Position numbers and translations under genes: made by a program. The notes under the pieces are model-generated. The model was not told the origin of the DNA, searched no databases, and was given only the letters and a program-made list of their open reading frames with translations. Positions 49,468 through 62,029 of a stretch of 64,000 bases of DNA are shown here, in pieces. Where the stretch lies: assembly GCF_036417845.1 (NCBI RefSeq), contig NC_089978.1, forward strand, positions 135,216,288-135,280,287. The letters are read 5' to 3'. How positions within the stretch are numbered: the stretch's first letter is position 1; the number at the start of each line of letters is the position of its first letter. This DNA is from Apteryx mantelli. Its lineage: Eukaryota; Chordata; Aves; Apterygiformes; Apterygidae.

Positions 49468-49645
49468 ATGGAATCAGAGACCTTCAGAAAGATTCAGGTG
49501 TAAGGGATGTCTGGAGGTCGGTAGTATCAACCCCTGCTCCCAGCAGGGCTACTCCAGCGCTAGATCAGGTTGCTCAGGGCCTTGCCCAGGTGAGTTCAGA
49601 ACATCTCCAAGAGTGGAGATTCCTTAGCCTCTCTCAGCAACCTGA
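49468..49645 (-). mobile_element. CR1 3' end remnant
   Basis: Inverted CR1: GGAATCAGAGACCTTCAGAA (decayed tail), GATGTCTGGAGGTCGG, CAGGTTGCTCAGGGCCTTGC and ACATCTCCAAGAGTGGAGAT. It sits about 300 bases left of the GC-rich 5' region of the Eph gene. Confidence 0.85.
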
Positions 49646-49919
49646 CAAATTCTCTTCTTCCGTCTTCCTTGAGGAGGAGGAAGAAAAGAGAAGGAGAAAA
49701 AGAGCCCAACAGAAAGTGGAGGAATACTACCATCTCTATTTTATGGGAAGGGGTGTATGGGGGGAGTAACATCCTTGACAACAGAACAATGTCAGAATGG
49801 CAGAAGAGATACCACAAAAGTATCATAAAAGTTTCATGCTTATGTCCCTCAAGGAAGAAACCTAAGGTCCCATGAAGTTTTCCTACAGAGAGAGAGAATC
49901 CTGGTTTCTCAGTTGCTAG

Positions 49920-50110
49920 ATCAGCCCCGGCAGAGCCGCCCGCAGAACCGGGAGCGGAGCCCGGAGCCCTGGGCAGGGCTCAGGAGCCCCCGCGAGCCAT
50001 GGGGCCGGTCCCGGAGCGCTGCTCTGCGGCGGTCGATCCGGAGCAGGGGCAGGGACAGTAGCAAGGGCAGCCCAGGAGATGGCAATCGGGAGCCTCTTAC
50101 AGGACTGGAG
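49920..50110. promoter_or_regulatory. GC- and CpG-rich segment, likely EPHA1 promoter region
   Basis: The only CpG-dense stretch in the window, with CCGCCCGCAGAACCGGGAGC, CCCGCGAGCC and TGCGGCGGTCGATCCGGAGC. It lies 300-490 bases upstream of the EPHA1 ATG, so it probably holds the start site or an alternative first exon; AAAGGTAGAG at about 50111 could be a donor. Open frames across it on both strands are composition effects. Confidence 0.5.
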
Positions 50111-50411
50111 CAAAGGTAGAGGGAGGCTCCCAGGAAAAAGGGTGGCTGCCTTTAAGGTGGGTTTATTTGCCTGCCAGATGGGAAGTTTGTGATCAGCCCC
50201 TTTAAAACAGGTAAAGGCAGTAAGGCTTCTCCACCCACTTGCCTTAATCTTTCATCATAACTGTGGGCCAGGCAGGGAGGTTGTGCAATGTACGTACTCC
50301 AATCAGGAGGGTGTGGGAGAGGTTCATGCACTGGGAGCAGGAGCCAAGGCTCAAGGGCCTGAGCCAGAAGAGCAGGCAGGGGCGGGGAGTGAGGCCCCTT
50401 CTACAGCCAGC

Positions 50412-53400
50412 ATGGAACTGAAGACCTCAAGCAGCGGCATGGAGCTCTCCCTTGGCCTCCTTCTCTTTTCAACTCTCCTTCCTCCTGAGGTGCTGGGGAA
50501 AGAAGGTAAGCGGTGCACCTGGCGGTCTCTCTGCCCACAGGGCTGGGCCTGGGTGGGGAGGGCCCCACCAGGCGAGGGCCCCCCATGAGGGCAGGGAGAA
50601 GGGCCTGGCCAACTTGCGTGGGACCCCAGGGACATCACAACCTGCCTGAGCAGAGCTGGCGAGGCACTGCAGAGGCTCTGGTGTCCGGGGAGGGCAGGAG
50701 GGTGTGGGGAGAAAAAGCCAGGAACAAGCGCCATTTGACTCTTGGTGACTCTGTGTATGCAGCTCCCAGATGTTTCCCCTCTCTCTCCACCCTCTCACAG
50801 TTAAAGCACAAACACCTTGGCATAGCCAGTGATTCAGGAGAGATCTGCCTCTGTTTGCATTTAATGCAAGTGTTGCAGATAACAAGTTTAAACACAAACT
50901 CAGAAAGTCCCCCCCATCCACGCAAAACACCCCCACAGTTTCCTCAAAGAACTCTCATGAAGTTATCCCTTATGAGCAAGGATAGTCATTTTTTCAGAGG
51001 CTGGGAAGGTGAGATAGCCTCTCTCAGCTACTTCAGTGTTAGAAGGTAGAGCTGGGCTTTATAATTTCCTCCTCCACCTCATCTCTTAAGCCTCCCCTGC
51101 CTCCCTTCTCCATCCCAGTTAGTCCCTTTTGTTAGACGTAGTAATCTTCTTTTCTTCCGTCTTGGCAGTTCCACAGGGGTTGTGAAACATCTGGTGAATG
51201 AGAATTTCAATAGAGAGGTGAGAAAGAATAAATCTCTGCTGTGTTCCCCACCTCCTTGTGTAGTTAATTCCTGCCAGCAACTTCTTTTCAAATTTCTGGT
51301 TTGCACAGTGAGAGGTGTCAGGTGCTTTCCATCCCAAAGATGGTTCTCTACTTCAGCTGCTCCAGGCCCTCAGTCTAGAGGACTTAGTCATAACTGGCAG
51401 TTCAGCCATGGGCTCATCTGAGATGCTGTGTGCTGAATGCTCTTTCAAAGTGTTTTTGACTAGCATGTTTGTATTAAGGATTCGGCTAAATGGATGCAGC
51501 TAGTAGACATTGTGGAGAAAGCCAAACCAGGTGAGAAGTAATATAAGGTGGCTCCACACAGGCTCTGGTTTCTGAAAGTGCGTGAACAGTAGTTGGCAGT
51601 AACACTCAGGGACTTCTCCCTGCCAGTTTCTCACCTATCTCAACCATCTCATTTTGGTTGTGGCTGTGATCCGCTCTTCCTGAATGTGTCTAGCAGGGAG
51701 TAGCCCCTTTCCCTGGTACCCTCTTTTATCTGAAGTTTTTCTTCTTCTGGGGAGACCTCCTCCCTTGCAGTTGGACAGCCATAGTGAGATTCTTAGGAGT
51801 GAAGCTGTGATCCAAAGAGCCAGTAGCCCTAGAGTACTCACATTCTCTGTACTCTCATAGTCTCTGTGACTTGATCTTCCTTTTTTTGCAGCATCCCTGC
51901 TAGTTGTTTCACTTTGAGAAAGCTCTTTCTTGTGAATGGGCTTTGCCTACCCCAGTTAGTTGGCGGCTGAAGGAACAGCTGCTGGAGGTCCAGCTGCATG
52001 GCACATGGGCTGAGGGAGGTTCCCCTCCCTGCCTTTCCTGAGTTTCTTTCCCTTTGCTCTCTACTAGAACTTGCCATGCAGCCGCTCTCACTTCCACATC
52101 ACTGCTTTAGGCCTGGAGTGCATGGGATAGATATTATCTGGGTGATGGTTCTGGAAGGACAAGCTACCTCACCCTGAGAGTTTTTTGGAGCCAACAACAC
52201 AAGAATAGTATCTCAAATATCTCAGAGAGATTGAGGGAGAAGAGAAGTGAGTGAGGACAGGGTGTCTGTGGCTAGGAAGATTTTGCCATATGACCATGCT
52301 GGGCGAATGCAGCAAACCTGCAAAACCTGGATTCTTGCTTTTCCCTTCTCCCAGTCCTGAGTGGGTGTTTCAGAGGTGAGAACAGCAGTGCAATCCCTCT
52401 TATCTCTGATTCTGGGCCCACAGCCTGCTTCCTCATTCCACAGGACTCTTGCTGATCTGCACTTTACACTCTATTAGTTGTAGTTGGCAGGCAGCATTTG
52501 TAAAGCAGTCAGACGAAGAGGAGGAAATCTGGTTATTTAAATGCCATTAAAATATTACCCCTCCTACCTTTCACCCCCAAATTCTTTTCTAAGGTGTTTA
52601 GAAATGACCCTTCTGAATACACCTGCAGGAATCCAAAAGGGAATCCAATGAATTTTTCCTGTTTCCTATGTTCCCAAGCTAGGGCTGCAAAAGCACACTG
52701 AAACTAGTAGTCTGTACTGGCAGCATCATATTTAGAGGGGACCTAAAGTTGCACATCCAGCAGTATGACTTATCCCAACTCCTCTCCCTCTTTCTTGTTG
52801 GCCTAAGAAGTGATAAATTTTTTATTTCTTTCTGCATCAAGACTTCAGGGCAAACTCTGATCACATTCTCAAATTCCTTTGAGGGCTGACATGAATAGAA
52901 AGCTGAGTTTCTCCTTTGTCACACAACTCCAGGAACCAAATTGTAACACACAGGCAGGCAGTGCAACTCTGCAAGAGGTGGCAATGCTGTGCCCTGGAGC
53001 AGTTATTCCCTTGCTGTCATAGGTAGTGGCTACCTATGGGGATGGGGAGGCAGGTGGGGAGTGAAAGGATTTCAAGGCTGGGATCAGAAGGTGCACAGCC
53101 TGAATCAGAGGTATAGGGGTAGGCAATCTGAGAAACTGAAGTATCTCATGGCTTTTGGGTACTGTGACACAATGGAAAATCCCTTTTACGGCTTCACACT
53201 GCCTCTGTACTTTCCCATGTTTCCAGCTCCTCAGCATTGAATAATACCTCTAGGTGACACTGATTGATCTTTTTTGTTGGTAATTTATTTGATCACCCTC
53301 CTCTTCATCCATTTTTTCTGCCCCTTTCCTACTGGAAGGAAAGATGTGTTCAGCTCCTAATATTGGGTTCCCATTTGACTAGGTTTTAGTCTCCTGCCCC

Positions 53401-53804
53401 CATTTGGGGGCAGCTTTAGAAAGCAGAGTAGATTTCTCAGGGTTTAGCATGGAGCTGTGTCTTTGACTGTGTGTAGGGGTGTTACTTGCTGGAGCAGAAG
53501 ATGGAAGGCAGAGTGTCTCACACATTGGAAAGAACTTTTAACTCGCTGCATTGTCATATCTCTTCCTCTCCTTCCTCTAACCATGCTTCTTGATGGTAAA
53601 AGAACACAGTGGATGTGGGGTTGTGAGATCTGAGAAGAAGTGCAAGCTTTGCTTTCTGTGACAAAACCAGGATGAAGCCACTCCATGGGCCATATGAATT
53701 GGGTCCCTGATTTTGTTTTCCCCTTCTGGTTTTCAGTGAACCTCCTAGACACAAGCACTGCACAGGGTGAACTGGGCTGGCTTCCAGATCCTCCAGAAGT
53801 GGGG
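50412..53804 (+). CDS. EPHA1: Ephrin type-A receptor 1, first two coding exons (partial gene)
   Basis: This is the 5' end of an Eph receptor tyrosine kinase, a membrane receptor for ephrin-A ligands. Exon 1 is 50412-50505 and exon 2 is 53737-53804. Exon 1 encodes a signal peptide: the second ATG at 50439 gives MELSLGLLLFSTLLPPEVLG, followed by KE. The donor GTAAG at 50506 splits a codon (phase 1). Exon 2 follows TTCTGGTTTTCAG, and the joined codon gives V of KEVNLLDTST, then AQGELGWLPDPPEVG, the conserved start of the Eph ligand-binding domain. Its donor GTGAGT at 53805 is phase 0, so exon 2 contributes 68 bases, the expected EPHA1 exon shape. The start is ATG 50412 (A at -3, G at +4) or ATG 50439; both have good context. 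The ligand-binding exon 3, fibronectin, kinase and SAM exons are not in the window. EPHA1 is favoured over other Eph paralogues by the KEV.L.DTS.AQGELGW form and by the nearby olfactory receptor. Confidence 0.85.
50506..53736 (+). other. EPHA1 intron 1
   Basis: Phase 1 intron from GTAAG to TTTTCAG, 3231 bases. No CR1 tail or coding content is recognised; the many open frames near 50.5-51.0 kb reflect local GC content. Confidence 0.75.
53737..53804 (+). CDS. EPHA1: EPHA1 exon 2
   Basis: 68-base exon between a strong acceptor (pyrimidine tract TTTTCCCCTTCTGGTTTTCAG at its left, of which the last bases abut 53737) and the donor GTGAGT at 53805. It encodes VNLLDTSTAQGELGW and LPDPPEVG. It is the most diagnostic Eph sequence in the window. 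The open frame continues past the donor into about 24 non-conserved codons, which supports splicing at this point. Confidence 0.87.
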
Positions 53805-56800
53805 GTGAGTATACACATTCCCAGGAAGGGGAGCCATTGGGAATACTACATGATGGAAGAACATAACCCATGTTGAAATTTCACCCTGCCTCCTAGAATC
53901 AGGCTTCTTCTGCAGCTCCACCCTCTCCTGGGGATTCCTTGCTTTGTAAGTCCTGCCTCCCTTGCAGCCCCTTCACCTCTGCAGCCTCACGCCCTGGCTC
54001 TTCAAGGGCTGTAAATCTTCTGATGCATACTGCTGTTCAGTAGCTCTTAGTGATTCAACATGCCCTTGAAATATATTGTTTTCATGAAATAATAAACCTG
54101 AATGGAGAAAGAGGAAAAATCCAATCATCATCCGGTTTTTCGTCCTCTAACACGTTGCAAATACAGCTTATGCCTCTTCCTCCTGGCAAATAACCATGGC
54201 AGAAGTATTTCTGTGCACTAGCCTGTGAAGATTTAGAATCTTTGTCTGTTTAAGATTGTTCTGTCTTTTTTTCTCTTATTAAATCGAATGATTCAGTTAC
54301 CAATTTTTTCTTAATTTTTATGATCAGCAGCTGACTGAACAAATAATTGTAAACTGATGGGTCAGCAATCTGGCCTATTGGGTAGGTGTCAGTGTTCTAG
54401 GACTTGATATCCAGCCCTGATGCTGTGTCTGACCCACACAACTGATGAGTGAAGCATTTGCCTTTGTTTCCTGGCTGTAAAATTGAGCTGATGGAAGTGC
54501 TTCAAAATCTGTTCCTGAAAGCCCAGCAAATTTGGATCCAAAAAGGCAGCTGAGCTTTCAGCTATTTTTGGTCAAGCAGAGATGAGTGGTCCATCTACTG
54601 TTGCGATTTATGTCAGTGAAAAACAGAGAGTTTGAAAGATGGCTTCCTTTGTATTGTGGCAGTGGAGGAAGGAAGGCACAAAGGAAAAGGGAACTCGGGC
54701 TATGTTGCAGTGGTTAGAAAGAGGTATGTTAATACATAGTTCCAGTTCCTCATCCATGCATTCATATTTCTAGCAAGCCCAAGCTCTCCTAGGGAGGAAG
54801 AGTTTTTACCTTGGCTGCTCATACAGTAGACCTGGGTTCAGCCTACTCCTAACTCATTTTCATAACTTTCCTCCATAATATGCTGTGGCTGGTTTAAATA
54901 GGTCACAGCCTCCTCCTATTCCCAGTAGTCTTGCTGGGTGAACTAGAGCCAGATACTGAGGTTCTCATGTACTGTCATAACTGCACTTGTTTCATTTGTA
55001 CAGCTGTTTTGGTTTTTATCACATCCTACTCAAAACAGGTGCCCTAATGAGACATATGTGTAAGTCACATTTTGTCCATAGTTCCCTTTCTTACTATCAT
55101 CCATCTGTCTGGTGATTTTAACCCAATATTGGGCTCCAGGCATATACAGGATGAAGTCATCCTGTCTTGAAGAGACAGGAAAAACACTGAAAAATGCCTA
55201 GTTAAAATAATATGATAAGAAGACAAAACTTTTCTTATAGAGCAATTGATTTTTGCTGAGGAGGTTCCTAGTGATGCTAGGAGCTGTCATACCCTTCTGC
55301 TTGTGCTAACTGTTTTTTTTCTTTTTTTTTTTAAATAAGTATTTTCAAAATGCACTTTATTTTAACTGAGAATTGTAGAAGATTCTAGAGAACATGGCCC
55401 GAGAGCAATCTAAACTAATAGCTCAAGATACTGATGACAGATGAAGAAACTAATGGATGATGAATAGATTTATTGACTTCTGCTGAGCAACTGTACTGTA
55501 GGGATTTGTCTAATCACGTCATTTCTCAATAACTGTTGGGTGAAAGGCTGACAAATTGCCACAAGCAAAAAGGGAACAATAGGTGATTCTCTTGAAATAA
55601 GAACTTTGGACAACTTCTTCTGAAACCGTTCTTCCAGAATGAAGTAAATGTGTTTGAAAGAGAACTGAGATTAATTCAGAACATTTTTACACAAAAGAGC
55701 TAAGATTAATACTAAATACTCTGACTGGTTTTATTAATAGCTGTCTGGAAACATCAGAGTTGTAGACTTTACAGAGTTCGAGGACAATCTAGATTACATG
55801 CAACAATGCTACTTGTACATAACCTCAGATGCCAGAGAGCTCCCATCTGTGAGCTGGATTTGTGTCAATATACTTATCGTACAGAGGAGGAATGTGCTGT
55901 GAGGAATCATCATGCTTTATATGGATAGGGGCTCTGAGACATGGGACAGAAGGCAGATACTTCTGTGGAGGCAGAATTATAATTTTGTTTTCTGCTTTGT
56001 TTTAGTCATGACATGCCGTGTGTGTTCGTTTCATGGTCAGACACAATCTATATCCAGTTTGCTGGATACGTTCAGCCTAGGAAAACCAAACTGTAACTCT
56101 GTCAATTTTAGACAGGATGTATCATTTTTCTGGACTTTTAGAGTGCATTAACTGGCAGTGCAATCTTGCCTAAGCTTAAAGGTGTCATGTAAGACAGAAG
56201 TAAAATGTTTGTAGAAGTTTGTTTGGTAAAAGGTTTGTGCTAGCTTGCTTTGTAATGGCTGTTTAGAAAGTGTTTCATTCATTTTAGGTTACTATTGAAA
56301 ACCAAGCCCTTGAAAAGACAGACTGTAGTTCCTGCTTTACAATCTCCCTTCCCTCCTGCCCCTGCCCCATCATCTAACAAATTCCTTGCTCAAATTTTTG
56401 CCTCTTTCTGTGAACTTTTGAGATAGCAATACCAGTTGGGCATGGGGAGGTGTATTACAGTACTAACAATAGATTCCCCTCTTCTAACATGTATTACAGA
56501 GCTAATGATAGATCACTTTGAAGGTGTCAAGAGTCTAGAATTCTTGCTCTGACATTTCCTTAACCCTCCCCCCAGCAGGCAGCCTGGCTTACCTGAACTG
56601 ATTTGAAAGATTACTGAATCTATCCAACAAGGAATTTTGAAACCCTACCATGAACAAATTCAGCTACCGGGCATAGTGGCATTGCTACTTGGCAGGTTGT
56701 ACAAGAGCAGTATAAAAAAGTTATCTGTTTCTATTTTGCTTTCAAGTGTAATTGCATCAACTTTGAACAGATGGTGATGAGAAGTCTCACATGACTTTTA

Positions 56801-56834
56801 CTATCTTCCTGCATTTTGCTTTTTGCGGACAAGG

Positions 56835-56943
56835 GCAACCTGAGCAACATGACCTAACTTTGAAGTTAGCCTTGCTGTGAGCAGCGGTTTGGAGTAGAGG
56901 TCCAGATGTCCCTTCCCACCTAAATCTTTCTGTGTTTCTGTGA
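56835..56943 (+). mobile_element. CR1 3' tail remnant
   Basis: AACCTGAGCAACATGACCTA, CTTGCTGTGAGCAGCGGTTT, CCAGATGTCCCTTCCCACCT and AAATCTTTCTGTGTTTCTGT. Plus orientation, within the intron. Confidence 0.87.
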
Positions 56944-58580
56944 TAGTTTTGCATTTGTTTGTTCATTAGAATTATGAGTTTTCATTTTTAGCCCAGGCAC
57001 AAAAGAACCTCCCAGTTCTATCTGAGCAAATATTTTGAAATGTGCGTAGTATCTATCCCTATGGATTTGCTATATTGATTTATATAGGTCTATGATATAA
57101 AACATTGGGCAATCCAATTTTTTATTGTGTTTAGTTGCTGCAATTATGCCACCCTCAGCTTGTGTGCCTGTCTTGAAGTTTTCCTTTCATCCACTTATTT
57201 CCAGTTCTTTTTGTGAGAGGGGGAATAGCATTTGCATAATCCAGTCATATGTTCATGAGTACATGTGACCACTTAAGTTCTTTGCCATTTGTACTACAGG
57301 ATGCTGTGTGCTGTGCCTTTCAAAATGGCATTCTGTCTCTATGCAGTTGTATGGATTGTAAATTAAACAAACTTATATTCTTTGGTGGTTGATATGTTTT
57401 CTTGAGAGGCATGCTGTCACCAGCCCTGCAACTGCCTTTGCTTGGAAAAGAGTCCTTTTTCACAGTAACTTTGTTTTTAACATTGGATATTTGTTTTTTC
57501 AGAAACCACATGATGTCTGATGCTGCTACTAGTTGCAAAATCATGCCATCTTTATTATATATTAAAGATTCAGCAGTGCTCAGTTCTCAGCTTGTAGCTA
57601 GTTTACGGAGTTTTATTTCATTAAACCTAGGCAGCTTGCTTAATGAGACTTCTTCATATTTTACTCAGATAGTCCTATCTGGAACAAGCCTCAGCCAGTC
57701 AGCTTTTTGTAGCATCCAAAGACAGTGTGAAAAATAATCATCATAAACACTGCTGTGTGTGTCTGTCCCACGGCTGCTGAGAATGCATGTCCTTTAGGAT
57801 CTAACTCAAAGGGACGTTAGCACCTCTGAGACCCTGGAATAGAGTAGCATTATATGCCTCAGTCTGCTCTCAACTTAAGCATCAGGCCTAGGTGAGTAGC
57901 TCTTGCAAGTGATGAGGGTCTGCAGAGAGATAAGGGACAAATGCCTAGTAAAGTCCACAACTAACTGGAAATGGGAAGAGCTCTGGCTTCAGGTCATATC
58001 CTGCCATGCTTTGCTGCTGTTGATATGCAGACTGGTGGGGAGACTTGCTGATGATATTCTGTTAAGTGAAAAAAAGTTATCTTTTGTGGATTTGGGAGAG
58101 AAAGAAAAAAATGTTACGCATGTCCAGGTATCCTTTAGCTTACTCAAGTATTGATCAGAGGGGTGAGAGGAGGGGTATGAAAAGTGAGATGAGAAGTAAA
58201 CTATAAATTAATAATTGCACAGTGGGCCATATTGCATGAGCCACAACCAGGTAGCCAAGGATGAATTTACTGCCCCAGAATCAAGTAGCGATCTCAGCTA
58301 CTCAACTCAATTCTGTGACTTGAAGGGGCAGAAAAGACCACACTCTGAGCCAAAGCGAGGATCCTGTACAACCATTACATCATCACCATAAAATCTCAGG
58401 CACTGAAATGATGACAGCCATGTTGCCTAGCAACTTAAGCAAGCTGATTCACCCTTTTATAGCTGTTGAATGAGAGTGGACAGGGTTCACTGAACTTCCT
58501 TAGATCAACAGGGAAGCACCACAAGTCAGCTGGAGCTTAAGACCAAAAGGCTATTTAAAGTTAAAAAAACCAACAACTTT

Positions 58581-58616
58581 TATTCGAATATCAACTCGAA
58601 TATTTGATATCAAATA
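58581..58616. repeat. Small palindrome cluster
   Basis: TATTCGAATA at 58581-58590 and TATTTGATATCAAATA at 58601-58616 are each perfect palindromes. AT-rich; they could be chance or a cruciform-prone spot. Confidence 0.8.
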
Positions 58617-61600
58617 GTCATGGCTGAGTTTGCAGGCAGGCAGGTTAGAAAGGAAAATGCCTTGTATCTCTTGTTGCCTGCTGTGTCCTTGCTGGGTGGG
58701 CCCATGCTTTGAAGTGTGATTCTTACCAGCTTAGAGACTGAGTTGTAGAAAATTTTGCTTGAAGGGTTACTTTCACTTCTAAGGCCTGGTTCCTGGCTTC
58801 TCTGTGCTTGAGGTACAGGCTGCCAGCTCCTCACTGTGACTTTCATGCTACCACCTGCAGCTTCTCTTCCCTAAGCCTGTCTGATCATCCCATAGAAAAG
58901 GCACAATTACACTATCCCTGTGTGGAATTCCACCTGATCTGTTGCTCATCTTTAACAGGAACTAATACAAACAGAGAATGTACTGTCCATAACAAGCAGA
59001 CTTGTTTCCTAGGTTCTCTATAAATACTGTAAGTGTACTTGACTGTATAACTGACACACCATACAAAGCCCTTTTCCTTGAAAAAAAAATTTTTCACTTC
59101 CATTTATGGTAGATACTATACAATATACAGCACAGTGCATGAGTAACATGAGAGGTATCAATTGCTTTATTGGAAATATGACTTTAGCTATTAATTCTGA
59201 AATCTTAAGATGCACCATGTGGTTTTTGCCTCCTCTCCTTTTTGTAATTATTGACACTGTTAGTGGGTGTTACCAGAACAGGTACATATGAAATGAGACT
59301 TCCAAACTACCTAGATGAAATGTTGGACTAGAATATCATTCTCCCTCACCTAGTAGCATCTGTTGCAAGCAGAATTATTTTCCTGCAAGACCTTAATGTG
59401 GCCAGACAGTTCAGAGAATCAGCAGACAGCAGAACCTGAATTTGATAAACAGGTTATATAATCAATGCACTGAAGCTCTGTGGCTCAAATTAGCACCTTA
59501 TCTTCCCATAAGGACATGAATACAAGTTAAATTTGAAGCAGATGGGTGGGATGGAGACCTATGTGCTAGTGCCCTAAAGAACAAGTAATTACCTAACAAA
59601 GTTGCTCCTCCCTGAAAATAATCAATTGTGGGAAAAAATGACATCCCACCCAGAAAGATATTGCAGATGAGTAAACATCACTTCTATGTTCAGTTATATC
59701 AAAGGCTTCAAGACGATGTGATGAAATCAAACTTTCCTGGCCATTGCCAAAAGATCAAAGAAATAAAAGCAGACTCTCTGCTGTTCTCAGATCTAAAGTT
59801 ATACGACTCGTGAAGTTAAGTGTCTAGGTGTCACCACACTTCTTTTATCATCATCATCTAAATTGTCTTCCACACCAGCAAGGAACGTGCAAGAGCACTG
59901 AGAAACTTTCGACGAAGGGTCACAGCAACTTCAATCTGAAACATTTTTGAGACACCAGTGTCATGATGCTATTTTTGACTTGCTGGTCTAGCATTACCTA
60001 CTGACAGATTTTTGTGAGATCTATTCAGCTGAAGAGGAGCTCTTCACCGTATCACAGTAGATATCAGCAAGATGTCTCTACTGTCACAGTCTTTTCTCTG
60101 AGGTACTGAGGTAGTACAGCTGAGTCTGTAATGTATGGTTGGCCTTCAACCCTGAATCTCTCCCAAGAGGCAGAGTTAACACAACTTTTTTTTTTTGGTC
60201 ATGATGTCATGCAAATGCCATACAAAATTCAAAGAGACTTTATAGGCAAATGCAGCCATTTCTCTCCTGTTTCTGTGTGAGCAGGGGAAAGACATTGGAG
60301 CTGTTATATGATGTGTGTTCTGCTAGTGAGTTGGAGGCTTGGGACACAGTGATGTACCATTGCTGAGAAAGATTGTTCCTTTTGGGCCCTGAGATTTTTC
60401 TTAGGGAAGAGAGTTCATGGATTAAAACAGCCCTTTGAATTCTGTTGCAAATTAAATGGGAAAGATGTAGTTTGCTAAGCCCAGGTAAATTGTAGCAGGC
60501 TGTCCTAACTCAGACTGTCTTTTGATCTTAGTACAACTCTCTAACCCAAAGTCAAACAAGTCAGTGTTTTTCAGTATATGAACTCCTAACTTTTCCAGTG
60601 GAGACATGCATCTTAGTTTAGTAACTCTAGGCCCACTGGCAAGATATTTCCTTTGTTCTTGCCTTTTGTAAGTCCCTTAAAAGTAGCTCTGTGCCTCTCC
60701 CCGGGGGTCTGCAGGCGACAGATTGGAAGCCACTATGCAAATCTAACCTGGAGGTGAATGAAAGCTGGGTCATAGGAGGCAGGACCTTATCTGAAAGGAG
60801 ACAGGGCAAGTTCCTGGGAAGCTGGAGATGCAGACAGCATTACTGTTGCAATGCACAAGCTCTTGTGACTCCTGTCTGAGTCTAAAGATTTGCAATAATG
60901 TCACAATCTGCTGCCTCTGTCACTGGTAGCCTAGCTCTTTATATCAATGATGAAATTTTTATTCATCTTCATAAAAGTTTTTTTTGCCATAAAAATGACT
61001 AAAACCAAAAGAGACCACCTTACCGATGCCTGCAGAGACTCAGACAGTGGCTCCAAGACATACAAACTGTCTCAGTCCATTTCCATCTTACATCTTACTG
61101 CAGACCCTAGGAATGGCTCACAGATGGATGGAGGAATCATAGGTTGTCCTATACAGGCTCGTTGACACAGTCCTAACTTACAGAAAGCTCATAGTTAGAA
61201 GAAACAGAGTAGCCCTTCCTTGGGCTTCAGAACTTCAAACTGTATTATCAATTCAGAGCCAATCAAAGCAGATGTTAAAAGGCAGGTACAGGGCCCTCTC
61301 TTATCTTTGGACCTTTACTCACAAGGCAGACCAAACAGATACTGTTTACACCACATATCCATTGACGCCCTTTCAGTTTGTTATTCAGCTCATTCTTAAC
61401 TGGCCTCATAAAGACAGCTCTTCTTCCCCACTTCTTTCCTGATATTGATTCTGACCTAGCCATGGAAGAAAGTGGCCTTCCTTTTCTCTAAATTTACAGT
61501 GTTCTGAGATCATTGAGACAGCACTTTTGCTAAGTTATCTTTGAGGTTTTCATTCACTTAATGCTAATTGCTGTACTAAGCTGTTTTAGCCTGATTTGCT

Positions 61601-61807
61601 ACTGGAATTGTTTTACTCTGTATTACACCATCAGACTGTGACTTTCAAGAACACATCTCTGGAATGAAGTGCCTGTGTTAGTGTACAGATTGATGAGAAG
61701 TACAGAGCACCCTTTTGACCTCAAATCCAATGGCCACATCTTTAGGCTTTTTAGAAAGTCAACCTACTAATTTATGGCCCTCTTGAATGCATTGGCCTTT
61801 GCTTTCT

Positions 61808-61948
61808 TAGCAACTCTTTAAGAATTCTAAAAGTTTAAGAATTTAAAGAATAGTTTAAAGACAGTTTAAATTTGAACTTAAGAAAGAATTTCAATTTAAG
61901 AGAGTTTAAGAGGAGTTTTAAAGAATAAAATTTAAAGAGTTTTAAGAA
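61808..61948. repeat. Degenerate TTTAAGA-type low-complexity tract
   Basis: About 140 bases made of irregular TTTAAGA, GTTTAAAG and GAATTTAAAG units. It directly precedes a CR1 tail, so it may have expanded from a short A/T-rich seed. Confidence 0.75.
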
Positions 61949-61949
61949 C

Positions 61950-62029
61950 TTTTTAGCCTGCTTGGAGGAGGGGATTGGACTAGATGATCTCTAAGGGTCC
62001 TTTCCAACCTAAATCTTTCTATGATTCTG
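61950..62029 (+). mobile_element. CR1 3' tail remnant
   Basis: GCTTGGAGGAGGGGATTGGA, TAGATGATCTCTAAGGGTCC, TTTCCAACCTAAATC and TTTCTATGATTCTGAG. Well-kept tail in plus orientation, 5'-truncated to under 100 bases. Confidence 0.9.

Noticed and set aside
50351-51049. Several long frames on both strands around the Eph exon 1
   Set aside because: Effect of GC-rich sequence; only the short segment 50412-50505 fits a known protein.
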